The notes: generated by a model not told the origin, from the sequence alone. A stretch of DNA of 64,000 nucleotides from Prolixibacteraceae bacterium UBA6162 (GCA_002428215.1 DIUI01000067.1:52152-116151); one strand, 5' to 3'; positions 8,866 through 18,128 are shown, counted from the first letter of the stretch. Program-made: numbers and translations.

Positions 8866-8961
8866 TGTTAAAGGGCGATAACTTGTTGCTATTGAATAAA
8901 ATGTAGGTTATTTATATCCTTTACTGCTTAGATTCCATTGCATTCATTGACCCATCAAAAC

Positions 8962-9282
8962 TCAATTGGGTACATACAGATAGTTGAAATTCTCAGGCCA
9001 TCGAATTCGCATACAAAGTGTTGGACATTTAATAAACCTGTTGTCAACCGTTAGCCGATTCTTTTCTAACCCACTCGGGTTTGAATTTTCTGCGACAGAA
9101 ACGGACGGGCTCATCATCGCAATTCGTGCACTATTCTTTAACCGAACCTCTGCCAGCTCTTTTTCTAAATCGGCCAACATATTCGTGAAATAGATTCCGA
9201 TGGTAAATACAACGACAAACAATATCCTAACTATTATTCCCGGTGTGTCGAAATACCAATAGTCAAATCTCCTGAATTTCAT
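8962..9282 (-). CDS. Membrane-anchored coiled-coil protein B, unknown family
   Basis: This 106-residue protein has a short cytoplasmic N-terminus (MKFRRFDYWYFDTPG), one membrane span at about 16-34 (IIVRILFVVVFTIGIYF), and a short Glu/Lys coiled coil (LADLEKELAEVRLKN). A polar tail ends in NRLTVDNRFIKCPTLCMRI and RWPENFNYLYVPN. I do not recognise the family. It is clearly related to gene A, 96 bases downstream on the same strand, in order of segments and in the C-terminal motif. The pair may therefore come from a tandem duplication. The membrane anchor and extracytoplasmic tail suggest a structural or accessory role, but no function can be assigned. Confidence 0.6.
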   Translation of the reverse strand: MKFRRFDYWYFDTPGIIVRILFVVVFTIGIYFTNMLADLEKELAEVRLKNSARIAMMSPSVSVAENSNPSGLEKNRLTVDNRFIKCPTLCMRIRWPENFNYLYVPN

Positions 9283-9519
9283 CTGTTTTCAAATAAGTTA
9301 ACTGCCATGCTCCAGCAATAGTTGTAGCAATCTGTCAACAACAGTGCATCCTTACGAGGATTTCCTGCATCGATTTCTTTTAGGAGGGTTGCAAACGATG
9401 CACATTAAACTTATGTAGGACTCCGCCGATATCCTGTTGTATTCCAGATAGAATACTACCATTTATAATGGTGTGCTAAAAATAGCGGGTAGTTCTATTT
9501 TGTAGATTTCAAATTCCGG

Positions 9520-9547
9520 TTGCACATGTCGAATAGCTATAATTTTG
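9520..9547 (+). promoter_or_regulatory. Orphan promoter TTG-N17-TAATTTTG
   Basis: TTG at 9520-9522 and TAATTTTG at 9540-9547 are 17 bases apart, the same spacing as the hisS promoter. No coding region starts within 300 bases downstream. It would drive either a short RNA through the hairpin at 9598-9633 or a long leader for the PEGA gene at 10041. Confidence 0.5.
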
Positions 9548-9597
9548 TGCATTGGGGTGCAATCGATCGACCGTCTTCGGCGAAATATGGGATTAAT

Positions 9598-9633
9598 ATA
9601 GCCACCCCCCGAGCGATCCAGAGAGGTGGCTAT
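9598..9633. repeat. Inverted repeat ATAGCCACC / GGTGGCTAT
   Basis: Perfect 9-base arms at 9598-9606 and 9625-9633 enclose an 18-base loop. There is no T run on either side. It may be the 3' structure of a small RNA starting near 9555, or a protein-binding site. Confidence 0.5.
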
Positions 9634-10040
9634 GGGTATAAATTTAAAATATGAGGATTTAAAAACAAATTGTAAGTAATTAATAAAAATAAAAGAGTAT
9701 TTAGTTGTTTTAATTCCGATAAATTATATTTTTGAAAGACCAAACTATTAATGAAAGAGATACATTATGTATTACAATGATGGTTATCCCTAACTGTTTT
9801 TTCGAAGTATTGCCTCATTGTCTATTCTGCTGGTGCAATAATTACACATTTTCTTGAGAATTGATCCTTACTGAAGTAAAAATGTGTGTTTACATGCTGT
9901 ATTCCCAAATTAAAAGTATCCACAAAAAAATAAAGGCAATGGGTTTATTTGAGCAACCTTTCCTAATGGAGTCAGAAACCATTCAAACTGGGCGTAGCCG
10001 AAAAGCCTTAAGAGTAGGATCCATTAAATCTTTTAACTAT

Positions 10041-10511
10041 ATGAAATCTAAAGTTTACATGGCCAGAACTTTGGCGGTTTCTTTTGCTGCTTTTTTTCTC
10101 AGCAGTTGTGCAACTCTTTTTACCGGTACATCCGACATGATCTCTTTTAACAGTGAACCTGGCGGTGCTATCGTATTCATTAATGGCGTTTAACAGTGTA
10201 CTACTCCTTGCGGCTTAAAGGTGAAACGAAAATTGGGCGATACCGATGTTGAAATTAAACTAGATGGTTACGAAACGCGTCTGATAACCCTGAGTAAGGA
10301 ATTTAATGTAATAAGTGTTTTGAATCTTGCCTCACTGCCTGCCTGGGCTATAGATGCGGTAACTGGTTCTGTTATGAAGTACGATCGCAAATCGTATGAC
10401 GTTACATTGCGTCGCAGAGGGACTGCCATGTTTATGCCAACCAGGATTCACATTGATACAGAAAAGCAGGTTATTGAGCTTTATATCCAGGAACTCCAGG
10501 CTAGTCTTTAG
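10041..10511 (+). pseudogene. PEGA-domain lipoprotein interrupted by one in-frame TAA
   Basis: MKSKVYM at 10041 starts a lipoprotein signal ending LSSCATLF. A PEGA domain follows: SFNSEPGGAIVFINGV, then TAA at 10191-10193, then QCTTPCGLKVKRK in the same frame. The frame continues KLDGYETRLITLSKEFN and WAIDAVTGSVMKYD to a stop at 10511. The whole forms one continuous 156-codon family member with a single internal stop at codon 51. The stop sits between INGV and QCTTPC, where relatives carry Glu or Lys, so one base change (GAA or AAA to TAA) explains it. PEGA lipoproteins of this type are small outer-envelope proteins of unknown function. The first piece would yield only a 50-residue lipopeptide, and the second piece lacks an export signal. 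Confidence 0.85.
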
Positions 10512-10641
10512 TTCAGAAAGCTCGTCTATTACAGTGCTGTTTTGATTCTTTTTTATCAAGTTAAATTGAACCTGTGCAGTAGCACTTATATTCATTAACT
10601 TTGTTTTAATGAACCAATTATCTGTTGAATTTGGTTCGTAT

Positions 10642-10685
10642 AAATACAGGGGACGATCCTTAAGGGTCTTAGCCTGTATTTTTTT
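10642..10685 (+). terminator. Intrinsic terminator downstream of the PEGA gene
   Basis: AATACAGG pairs with CCTGTATT (arms 10642-10650 and 10673-10681). There is a smaller inner stem GATCC/GGGTC, and a run of seven T (10679-10685) follows on the plus strand. It lies 130 bases after the PEGA stop. Confidence 0.75.
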
Positions 10686-10752
10686 GAAAGCTTGGTGTAT
10701 AAATATTCGGGAATCACGAGACAGGCACTTTATTCAATCATTTTAAGTAGGT

Positions 10753-11538
10753 TTAATTCGATTTATTGTTTTTGCTTATTTGATGGTAAAATAAATCGTT
10801 GTATCGTTCGGGCGACATTCCGGAGTATTTTTTAAAAGCCTTATAGAAATTGCTGTAATTATCGAAACCCACTTTAATTGCGATCTCCATCACCGGATCA
10901 CTGCTCTCGGAGAGCATGCCCTGTGCCACTTCTATTTTGCGTTTTAAAATGTATTGATACGGTGTAAGCTGTATGTGCTCCTTAAATACCCTTCCAAAGT
11001 GTTCGGTCTCCCAGTTGGTCAGTGCCGACAGATGGTTTAGCTCGATCTTTTCGCTCAGGTGGTCGTTGATGTATTCGAGTACTTTTCGGAGACGATAGGG
11101 GACCTGGCCGGGGTATATCTCTTCCTTTCTGGTAACATCAATGTTGCGGTGGCCAAAATTGTTCAGAATCAGGAAAACATTCGAAACCAGATCTTCTGGC
11201 TTGAAGGGTTTTACGAGGTAACCGTAAGGGCGGGTGCTTTTAACGCTTTCCAGTGTTAGTCGGTCTGAGTAGGATGTAAGGAAGAGATAAGGAATGGTAT
11301 CCTCCTTTAATAACTCCTTCGCCAGCTCTATTCCGGTAGCCTCTCCCCGCAAATGGATGTCGATAATAACCAAATGGGGCACCCACTCTTTAATTATACT
11401 TTGTGCCTGTTGCACCGAAAAGCAATCTATAGCGGTATCAAAACCTGCATTGTCGAGTACTTGTTTGATGTTGAGGGCAATGAGTGCCTCGTCTTCTACT
11501 ACAAGTATCCTCTGTTTTTCTGTTGCCATAGTCGCCAT
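10753..11538 (-). CDS. Response regulator with AraC-type DNA-binding domain
   Basis: This is a 261-residue two-domain protein. The receiver domain is at about 9-125, with ILVVEDE, the phospho-acceptor D60 in HLVIIDIHLRG, and the conserved Lys in GYLVKPFKP. The AraC/XylS helix-turn-helix domain is at about 150-250 (VMEIAIKVGFDNYSNFYKAFKKYSGMSPERY). The start at 11538 (MATMATEKQ) lies 2 bases after the kinase stop. MATEKQ at 11529 is equally possible. The longer frame from 11574 would overlap the kinase gene and is not needed. Its partner is the kinase encoded immediately upstream. Confidence 0.88.
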   Translation of the reverse strand: MATMATEKQRILVVEDEALIALNIKQVLDNAGFDTAIDCFSVQQAQSIIKEWVPHLVIIDIHLRGEATGIELAKELLKEDTIPYLFLTSYSDRLTLESVKSTRPYGYLVKPFKPEDLVSNVFLILNNFGHRNIDVTRKEEIYPGQVPYRLRKVLEYINDHLSEKIELNHLSALTNWETEHFGRVFKEHIQLTPYQYILKRKIEVAQGMLSESSDPVMEIAIKVGFDNYSNFYKAFKKYSGMSPERYNDLFYHQISKNNKSN

Positions 11539-11540
11539 AA

Positions 11541-13187
11541 TTAACCCGGTTGGAATAGAATGGTGCTGTGCCATTTTGTGCCAGCCTCATAGTTGGCCGA
11601 TCCGCTCAGCTGGCGGGCCAGCGATTGTATCAGGCTAAGTCCTGTAGACCCTTGCTTCGTTAACTGCTCCTCTATGCCAGGACCACTGTCGCGGTAGTAT
11701 AAAACACATTGTTCGGGTAGCTCTATGATTTCAATTTCAATACTTCCCTGCTCTTGACGGGTAAAGACATGTTTTATGGAGTTGATGAGCAGTTCGTTAA
11801 CTATGAGTCCCAGCAGCAGGGTAGTATTCAGATCGAATTTTAGTTGGTGGGATTCAATCCGCACTTTTATATTGCCCGGAAGGCTGATCATCGACTGAAG
11901 CGTGGTGTTTACCACATCGGAGAGATAGTCTTGCAGGGGTAGTTTCGAAAGCTCCTGTTGCTGATATAGCAGTTCGTGCACCTTTGCCATAGCGGCAATC
12001 CGACTGTTGCTCTGGTTTACAAATTCCCCTATGGTTTGTCCGGAGCGTGTTTGATGTATGCTGAGCATGCTCATAATCATCTGATAGTTGTTTTTAACCC
12101 GGTGCTGTGTCTCTCTGAGCAGAATTTTATTTTGTTCCAGACTTACATGTAGTTGATCGTTGGCTTGATCCAGCTGTTGCTTTTGTTTCCTGATGCGATG
12201 GTAGTAAAAAAGCGTTATGCTCCCAAAAAGCAGCATGGCCAGCAAGCCAGAAAAAGCAAGAAGGTTTTGAGTGCGGGCTTTCTGTCGCAGTACAAAGAGG
12301 TAGTTCACCTGCTTGGCCTTATTGATTAACTCTATTCCCTCTAAGGTAAGATCTACCGAACGGAGTCCTGCCTCTTTTAGCAGCGCTATGGCCTCATCAT
12401 AATGTCCTTCGGTATGCAATAGGGCAGAAAGAAAGTATGCGGTAGAAATAAAGCTTAATTTATTGAAGGGTTCATTTTGCCTGATGAGCGCAATGGTTTT
12501 TCGTCCGTAATGGATGGCACTGTCGGTTTGTGCTGTTCCCGCATAATAGCTTGCCAGTCCGCGGTAGAGGGCAAATGTCCATTTATAATCATTACCTGCC
12601 TCAAATAGTTTGCTTGCCCTCCTGTATACTTCGGGTGTGGCAGGGTCTCGCCTGTCTCGATGGATATGAGCAAGATAGATAATCATTTTACCCTGTTCTA
12701 CCGGAAACCGGATGCCTCGGTCCAATTTAGCAGCATCGATGATAATTTGTTCGGCTATTTCCGGAAGTTCCAGATTATAGTAGCTAACGGCCCGCACATA
12801 TTCAGAATTGAAAAAGCTGGCAGTATCTCCTCCTTCAAGAAGTTGCTGAGATGCTATGGCGGCGTTATGAATTGCTTCGCTGTAATCTTCGCGGTTAAAT
12901 GCGCGCATCGACAGCATTCCATAGTGGTAACCAATCCAGATTGGATTGTTGAGTGACTTTGCCAAACTAAAACCCTCGTCGAAATATTTTTGATGTTTAA
13001 GTTGGTCAACTTCATAGAATTCTTCCGACAACTTATATAGGTATAAAATACGCTCGTGTGGATGGCTTACTTTCGACAGACCTTTCTCTTTTTCGAGCAG
13101 CACTCCAATATCATTGGCAGCCAGCGGTGATGTTCCGCTAAATATTCCCATCCAGAAAAGAAAAGTGGTTAAAAGAATGGTCCGCAT
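11541..13187 (-). CDS. Sensor histidine kinase, HisKA_2/HWE-like, with TPR-like periplasmic domain
   Basis: This 548-residue protein has a signal peptide (1-24). Helical repeats resembling TPR fill the next ~270 residues and are probably the sensing region. One membrane span lies at about 309-330 (LAFSGLLAMLLFGSITLFYYH), followed by a short coiled coil. The kinase core has the phospho-acceptor H362 in ETQHRVKNNYQMI, which is the HisKA_2 type. A HATPase_c domain follows, with NELLINSIKH as N box and RDSGPGI as G1 box. It is followed after 2 bases by the AraC-type response regulator, its likely partner. TACTTTTG on this strand at 13219-13212 is a candidate -7 element. Confidence 0.9.
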   Translation of the reverse strand: MRTILLTTFLFWMGIFSGTSPLAANDIGVLLEKEKGLSKVSHPHERILYLYKLSEEFYEVDQLKHQKYFDEGFSLAKSLNNPIWIGYHYGMLSMRAFNREDYSEAIHNAAIASQQLLEGGDTASFFNSEYVRAVSYYNLELPEIAEQIIIDAAKLDRGIRFPVEQGKMIIYLAHIHRDRRDPATPEVYRRASKLFEAGNDYKWTFALYRGLASYYAGTAQTDSAIHYGRKTIALIRQNEPFNKLSFISTAYFLSALLHTEGHYDEAIALLKEAGLRSVDLTLEGIELINKAKQVNYLFVLRQKARTQNLLAFSGLLAMLLFGSITLFYYHRIRKQKQQLDQANDQLHVSLEQNKILLRETQHRVKNNYQMIMSMLSIHQTRSGQTIGEFVNQSNSRIAAMAKVHELLYQQQELSKLPLQDYLSDVVNTTLQSMISLPGNIKVRIESHQLKFDLNTTLLLGLIVNELLINSIKHVFTRQEQGSIEIEIIELPEQCVLYYRDSGPGIEEQLTKQGSTGLSLIQSLARQLSGSANYEAGTKWHSTILFQPG

Positions 13188-13211
13188 GTAAGGCCGATAG
13201 AATCAATTAGG

Positions 13212-13219
13212 CAAAAGTA
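13212..13219 (-). promoter_or_regulatory. Candidate -7 element TACTTTTG for the kinase/regulator operon
   Basis: CAAAAGTA on the plus strand is TACTTTTG on the minus strand, 25 bases before the kinase ATG at 13187. No clear -33 TTG was found. Confidence 0.45.
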
Positions 13220-13424
13220 GTAAGCTATTTGAACGAATGCGAAAAACTACATTAAGATGTAGTTTGGATGACTGGGGTAAGGAATGTGTAAATGTTCTTA
13301 AAAAAGTGCATAAAATATCAAAATGAAATTAAAATGAATAAATACAAGAAAAAAGACAATAATAATAGCATTATGCAGACAAAATAGTTATTATTGCAGC
13401 CGAAGAGTATAAAAAATTTAAAAT

Positions 13425-15113
13425 ATGTGTGGAATTGTATGTGCATTTGAAATTAAAGGCGAGTCGGCTCAGCTCAGGCAGCAGGTGCTGCAGATGTCGA
13501 AAAAGGTACGTCACCGCGGGCCCGATTGGTCGGGGATTTATAGTTCAGAACGTGCCATCATGGCGCACGAACGGTTATCTATAGTTGATCCTGCCTCGGG
13601 CGGACAGCCGCTTTACAACGAAGATCGTTCCCTTGTACTTGCGGTAAACGGCGAAATATACAACCACCTCGAGTTGCGTCAGAAGCTTGAAGGGAACTAT
13701 ACTTTTCAGACGCAATCCGACTGTGAGGTTATTTTGGCCCTTTACGCCGAAAAGGGCATCAGCTTTCTTGACGAGCTCAATGGTATTTTTGCCTTTGCAT
13801 TGTACGACACAAAGCGCGATGCTTACCTGATTGCCCGCGATCATATAGGCATCATACCGCTCTATATGGGTTGGGATGATTTGGGCAATTTCTATGTAGC
13901 TTCTGAGCTGAAAGCGCTCGAAGGGCGGTGTCGTCGCATCGAGGAGTTTCCGCCGGCGCACTATTTATGGAGTCAGGATGGCCAGCCTACACGATGGTAT
14001 CAGCGGGAATGGACCGAATACGACGCGGTGAAGGATAACCCTGCCAGCATCGATGAGTTGAGAGAAGCCCTCGAGGCGGCTGTTCACCGCCAATTGATGT
14101 CGGATGTTCCCTATGGTGTTCTGTTATCGGGGGGTCTCGACTCTTCCATTACCTCGGCTGTTGCCAAAAAATTTGCCGCCATGCGTGTCGAAACCGGCGA
14201 CAGTCAGCCTGCATGGTGGCCTCAGCTCCATTCATTTGCCATCGGGCTCGAAGGGTCGCCCGATCTTTCTGCTGCCCGAAAGGCTGCCGATAAAATAGGC
14301 ACGATACACCACGAGATAAACTACACCATTCAGGAGGGCCTCGATGCGATTCGCGATGTAATATACCACCTCGAAACCTACGATGTCACCACCGTGAGGG
14401 CATCGACTCCGATGTATCTGCTGGCGCGCGTAATTCGGTCGATGGGTATAAAAATGGTACTTACCGGCGAAGGTGCCGATGAAATATTTGGGGGTTATCT
14501 CTATTTTCACAAAGCACCCAACCCGGAGGAGTTTCACAAAGAGACTGTCCGTAAGATTAGCCGGCTGCATCTTTACGATTGTCTGAGAGCCAATAAGTCG
14601 CTGGCGGCCTGGGGTGTTGAAGGACGGGTTCCATTTCTCGACAAGGAGTTTATGGATGTTGCCATGCGGTTAAATCCGGCTGAAAAGATGGCTGGCAATG
14701 GCCGAATGGAAAAATGGGTTTTGCGAAAGGCATTCGAACACTATTTGCCTGAAAGTATTGCATGGCGGCAGAAGGAGCAGTTCTCGGACGGTGTAGGTTA
14801 TGGCTGGATCGATACCCTTAAAGCGGTGGCCGAGGAGCGCGTAACCAACGAAATGATGGCCAATGCCTCCTACAGGTTTCCGGTAAACCCTCCCCGTAGC
14901 AAAGAGGAGTACCACTACCGGTCTATTTTTGCCGAACATTTTCCGTCGGATGCAGCTGCCAGTTGCGTACCCTCTGTACCTTCAATTGCCTGCAGCACCG
15001 GAGAGGCATTGGCCTGGGATGCTTCTTTCCGCAACAACGCTGATCCATCGGGTAGGGCAGTTGTTACCGTGCACGAAAAGGGTACACTCTTTGCCCAGCC
15101 GGCTGGAATGTAA
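13425..15113 (+). CDS. asnB: Asparagine synthase B (glutamine-hydrolysing)
   Basis: This 562-residue enzyme makes asparagine from aspartate, glutamine and ATP. Cys2 after the initiator Met (MCGIVCAF) is the N-terminal nucleophile of the glutaminase domain. RHRGPDWSG and ALYDTKRD are conserved in that domain. The synthetase domain starts near 230 with the PP-loop LLSGGLDSSI and also has LTGEGADEIFGGY and GRVPFLDKEF. Length is close to E. coli AsnB, with a slightly longer C-terminal tail. It stands alone between the divergent kinase operon and the hybrid sensor. Confidence 0.95.
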   Translation: MCGIVCAFEIKGESAQLRQQVLQMSKKVRHRGPDWSGIYSSERAIMAHERLSIVDPASGGQPLYNEDRSLVLAVNGEIYNHLELRQKLEGNYTFQTQSDCEVILALYAEKGISFLDELNGIFAFALYDTKRDAYLIARDHIGIIPLYMGWDDLGNFYVASELKALEGRCRRIEEFPPAHYLWSQDGQPTRWYQREWTEYDAVKDNPASIDELREALEAAVHRQLMSDVPYGVLLSGGLDSSITSAVAKKFAAMRVETGDSQPAWWPQLHSFAIGLEGSPDLSAARKAADKIGTIHHEINYTIQEGLDAIRDVIYHLETYDVTTVRASTPMYLLARVIRSMGIKMVLTGEGADEIFGGYLYFHKAPNPEEFHKETVRKISRLHLYDCLRANKSLAAWGVEGRVPFLDKEFMDVAMRLNPAEKMAGNGRMEKWVLRKAFEHYLPESIAWRQKEQFSDGVGYGWIDTLKAVAEERVTNEMMANASYRFPVNPPRSKEEYHYRSIFAEHFPSDAAASCVPSVPSIACSTGEALAWDASFRNNADPSGRAVVTVHEKGTLFAQPAGM

Positions 15114-15308
15114 CCCCCTGAATCCTTAGCGTTAAGTTAGTCTTATTTATATTTAGGCACAAAGGCTTAATTTGGATACCAAGTGGAAACTGATCAATGT
15201 ATCGGATTAAACATTTGGTGAAATTTATCGAACAATAAATTCGATTTGTGGTTTTAGTTTTCTAATTGGGCATTCAAATTTTGCTTAATTTAGGAGAACC
15301 TAAAACCT

Positions 15309-18128
15309 ATGCCAACTGCCTGCCTTTTTCTACGAAAAACGGTAACATTAGTTTTGTTATCTTTTTTGGGCCTTACATTACATGCCCAAACAAATTTTCG
15401 TGTTGGGTTCAGTCAGTGCACCACTGATGATGAATGGCGGCAGGAGCAATTACGTATGATGGAGGTTGAGCTCTCTTTCTATCCGGAAATGGAGATGATA
15501 ATGAAGGATGCCAGGGCCAACAATCAGACGCAGATTCGGCATATTGAAGAGTTTATTAAAGAGGGTATCGATTTGTTAATAGTCTCACCCAACGAATCAG
15601 AACCCTTAACTCCAGTGGTTGAAAAGGCTTTTCTTTCAGGAATTCCAGTTATTGTTATCGATCGGAAAATATCGGGAGATAGTTACACTGCTTATGTTGG
15701 CGGCGACAACCACTATATTGGTGTAGAAGTCGGTAACTATGCAGCCAGACTGCTTAACGGGCGTGGCAGGATCGTACAAATTACCGGACTTGAAGGTTCC
15801 TCTCCTGCCCAAGACCGCCATACTGGGTTGAAACAGGCGTTATCGAATTACCCTGAAATAGAATTGGTAACTTCAAGAGCCGGCGATTGGGTAGCATCTT
15901 CTGCCAGAAGGGCTATGCAACAGATTCTCGACGAGGGAATCTCCTTTGATCTTGTGTTTGCCCACAACGATGTCATGGCGTTGGCTGTACACGAGATTTT
16001 GGTTGAGAATGGAGTCCGCTATGGAAAAAAGATTCTGGGGGTCGATGGATTAGCTGGTGAGAATGGAGGACTTTCACTTGTTTCCGAGAATAAACTTCAG
16101 GCAACTTTTCTCTATCCAACAGGAGGAGGATTGGCCATTCAGCTTGCGAATAAAATATTGACCCGCCAATCCTATAGCAGGAACAATGTACTTCCTACTG
16201 TAACAATTGACAGTTCCAATCTTACTGTAATGCGCGATCAGGCACAACAAATCGACCTGCTTTACAGCAAAATTGAACGTCAGAGGCTGATTCTTGAAAT
16301 AGAATCCTCCCGAAACCGCACACAAAAGCTCATTATGACCTTTCTCATTTTGATCATTCTTCTGTCGTTTGCCCTAATACTATTTATCTTTCTCAATCTA
16401 CGCATCCGCAAACAGGCCCACCATAAGCTTGTAAATAAAACCCTTGAAATTGAACATCAAAATTCGCAAATTCAAGCCAAACACGATGAACTGCTCAATC
16501 TCAGCCATGAACTTGAAGAAGCATTACAGTCGAGGGTCAATTTTTTTACCAATATTTCGCATGAAATCCGTACACCCCTTTCCCTGATTATGGGGCCAAT
16601 TGAGGATCTGATGAACTCGGAGCCGTTGACACCCAGAGGAAAGGAATATACCCGACTGGTGTACCGCAATACCATCCGTCTTTACCGGTTGGTTAATCAG
16701 ATGCTTGATTTCAGAAAGGCCGAGGCCCGCAAACTAAAGCTGGCTGCGACTGAATACGATTTGGTTGGTTTTTTGCGTGATGTTTACGAATCGTTTTTGC
16801 TGATGGCAGAGCAACGTTCCATCACCCTCAACTTCGCGCATAAAGATCCTGAACTTCTGGTTTGGTTTGATCGTGATATGATGGACAAGGTTTTCTTTAA
16901 CCTTTTGTCCAATGCATTTAAATTCACACCCGACGGAGGTAGAATTACCATCTCAATCGAACGTCGGAAGGCAGTGCAAGCAGCTCTATTCGATGAAGAG
17001 GTAGTTATTAAGGTAACCGACAATGGTGTGGGAATCTCAAAACCGGATCAGGAAAAAATATTCGTACCATTTATGCAGGTAGGTTCTCACCGAAGTATCA
17101 ATGGATCCGGACTTGGTCTTAGTCTGTCAAAGGAGTTTGTTGAACTGCATCGGGGAAAAATATTGATCGACTCGGCTGAAGGTAAGGGTACTGTATTAAA
17201 AGTTTACCTGCCATTGGGTAATCAACATCTAACCCCCGATGAGCTGGCCTCGCCCGACCTGTATGATTCAGAGCGCTATTTTAAAATAAGCATGGTGCCT
17301 TCTATCGCCACCAACCCTGATGCCTATGCCGAACCTACGGATATAAAAAACCGGCCGCTGATGCTGGTTGTTGAAGATATGCCCGATGTACGTGATTACA
17401 TTCGCCTTGCTTTTAGTGATAATTATCAGATTATTGAAGCCGATAATGGTCGTGAAGGCTTACGAATGGCCATTGAGGAGGAGCCTGATGTGGTAGTGAG
17501 CGACGTGATGATGCCTGAAATGTCGGGTATTGAAATGACCCGAAGACTTAAATCAGATGTAAAGACAAGTCATATACCAGTTGTATTACTTACAGCAAAG
17601 GCAACCCTTGAACATCAGCTCGAGGGATTCGAAGGGGGAGCCGATTGCTATCTGCCCAAGCCATTCAGTGCTAAGTTGCTCGATACCAGGATTCGCAATC
17701 TGCTCGAAAGTCAGATTCGCATTCGGGAACATTTCAGGGATCAACTCACTTTTAATGCTGCTGAAGACGGCATTAGTAGATTGGACAAAAAATTTATTGC
17801 ACAGTTGAATGAAATTATAGCGCAAAACATTGGAGGAGAAGAAATTACTGTTGATGACCTGGCTGCTCAGATGGGAATGTCGAGGGTGAAGCTTTACCGG
17901 AAGATCAAAAAACTCACCGATATGTCGATCAGTGAATTTGTAGTTTCAGTAAAACTGCGACGATCGCTCGATTTGCTGACAAATAGTGGTAAAACCATAT
18001 CAGAAGTTGCCTTTGAGGTGGGATTCAATTCTTTGAGTTACTATACACGCTGTTTTAGAAATCAGTTCAAAATGTCACCCAGTGAATACATTGAACAAAA
18101 ACGGGTTGGAGAATTGAATGCAAGTTAA
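15309..18128 (+). CDS. Hybrid two-component system protein with periplasmic sugar-binding sensor domain
   Basis: This 939-residue one-protein sensor/regulator has a signal peptide (1-27, ending LHAQ). A type 1 periplasmic-binding domain at about 30-310 follows, of ribose/LacI type (FRVGFSQC, IPVIVIDRKI, FAHNDVMALAV, GVDGLAGENGG). Then come a membrane span (~340-365), HisKA with phospho-acceptor H418 (NISHEIRTPLS), HATPase_c (N box NLLSNAFKFTPDGG near 527), a receiver domain with phospho-acceptor D732 (VSDVMMPEMSG), and an AraC helix-turn-helix at about 840-935. Bacteroidota proteins of this layout sense monosaccharides and switch on polysaccharide-utilisation genes. The SusC/D locus is the nearest candidate target, but this link is inferred. 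Confidence 0.94.
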   Translation: MPTACLFLRKTVTLVLLSFLGLTLHAQTNFRVGFSQCTTDDEWRQEQLRMMEVELSFYPEMEMIMKDARANNQTQIRHIEEFIKEGIDLLIVSPNESEPLTPVVEKAFLSGIPVIVIDRKISGDSYTAYVGGDNHYIGVEVGNYAARLLNGRGRIVQITGLEGSSPAQDRHTGLKQALSNYPEIELVTSRAGDWVASSARRAMQQILDEGISFDLVFAHNDVMALAVHEILVENGVRYGKKILGVDGLAGENGGLSLVSENKLQATFLYPTGGGLAIQLANKILTRQSYSRNNVLPTVTIDSSNLTVMRDQAQQIDLLYSKIERQRLILEIESSRNRTQKLIMTFLILIILLSFALILFIFLNLRIRKQAHHKLVNKTLEIEHQNSQIQAKHDELLNLSHELEEALQSRVNFFTNISHEIRTPLSLIMGPIEDLMNSEPLTPRGKEYTRLVYRNTIRLYRLVNQMLDFRKAEARKLKLAATEYDLVGFLRDVYESFLLMAEQRSITLNFAHKDPELLVWFDRDMMDKVFFNLLSNAFKFTPDGGRITISIERRKAVQAALFDEEVVIKVTDNGVGISKPDQEKIFVPFMQVGSHRSINGSGLGLSLSKEFVELHRGKILIDSAEGKGTVLKVYLPLGNQHLTPDELASPDLYDSERYFKISMVPSIATNPDAYAEPTDIKNRPLMLVVEDMPDVRDYIRLAFSDNYQIIEADNGREGLRMAIEEEPDVVVSDVMMPEMSGIEMTRRLKSDVKTSHIPVVLLTAKATLEHQLEGFEGGADCYLPKPFSAKLLDTRIRNLLESQIRIREHFRDQLTFNAAEDGISRLDKKFIAQLNEIIAQNIGGEEITVDDLAAQMGMSRVKLYRKIKKLTDMSISEFVVSVKLRRSLDLLTNSGKTISEVAFEVGFNSLSYYTRCFRNQFKMSPSEYIEQKRVGELNAS

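Larger units (their letters stand above)
9283..10040. other. 758-base AT-rich intergenic stretch with an isolated promoter and hairpin
   Basis: No supported protein gene lies here. An open frame from 9861 runs into the PEGA lipoprotein, but its first 60 codons look like non-coding sequence (no signal peptide until MKSKVYM at 10041). The stretch holds a consensus plus-strand promoter at 9520-9547 and a hairpin at 9598-9633, both listed separately. After 9640 it is very A/T-rich. Confidence 0.6.

Noticed and set aside
9861..10040. N-terminal extension of the PEGA lipoprotein
   Set aside because: The 60 codons before MKSKVYM would bury the lipoprotein signal inside the protein; they look non-coding.
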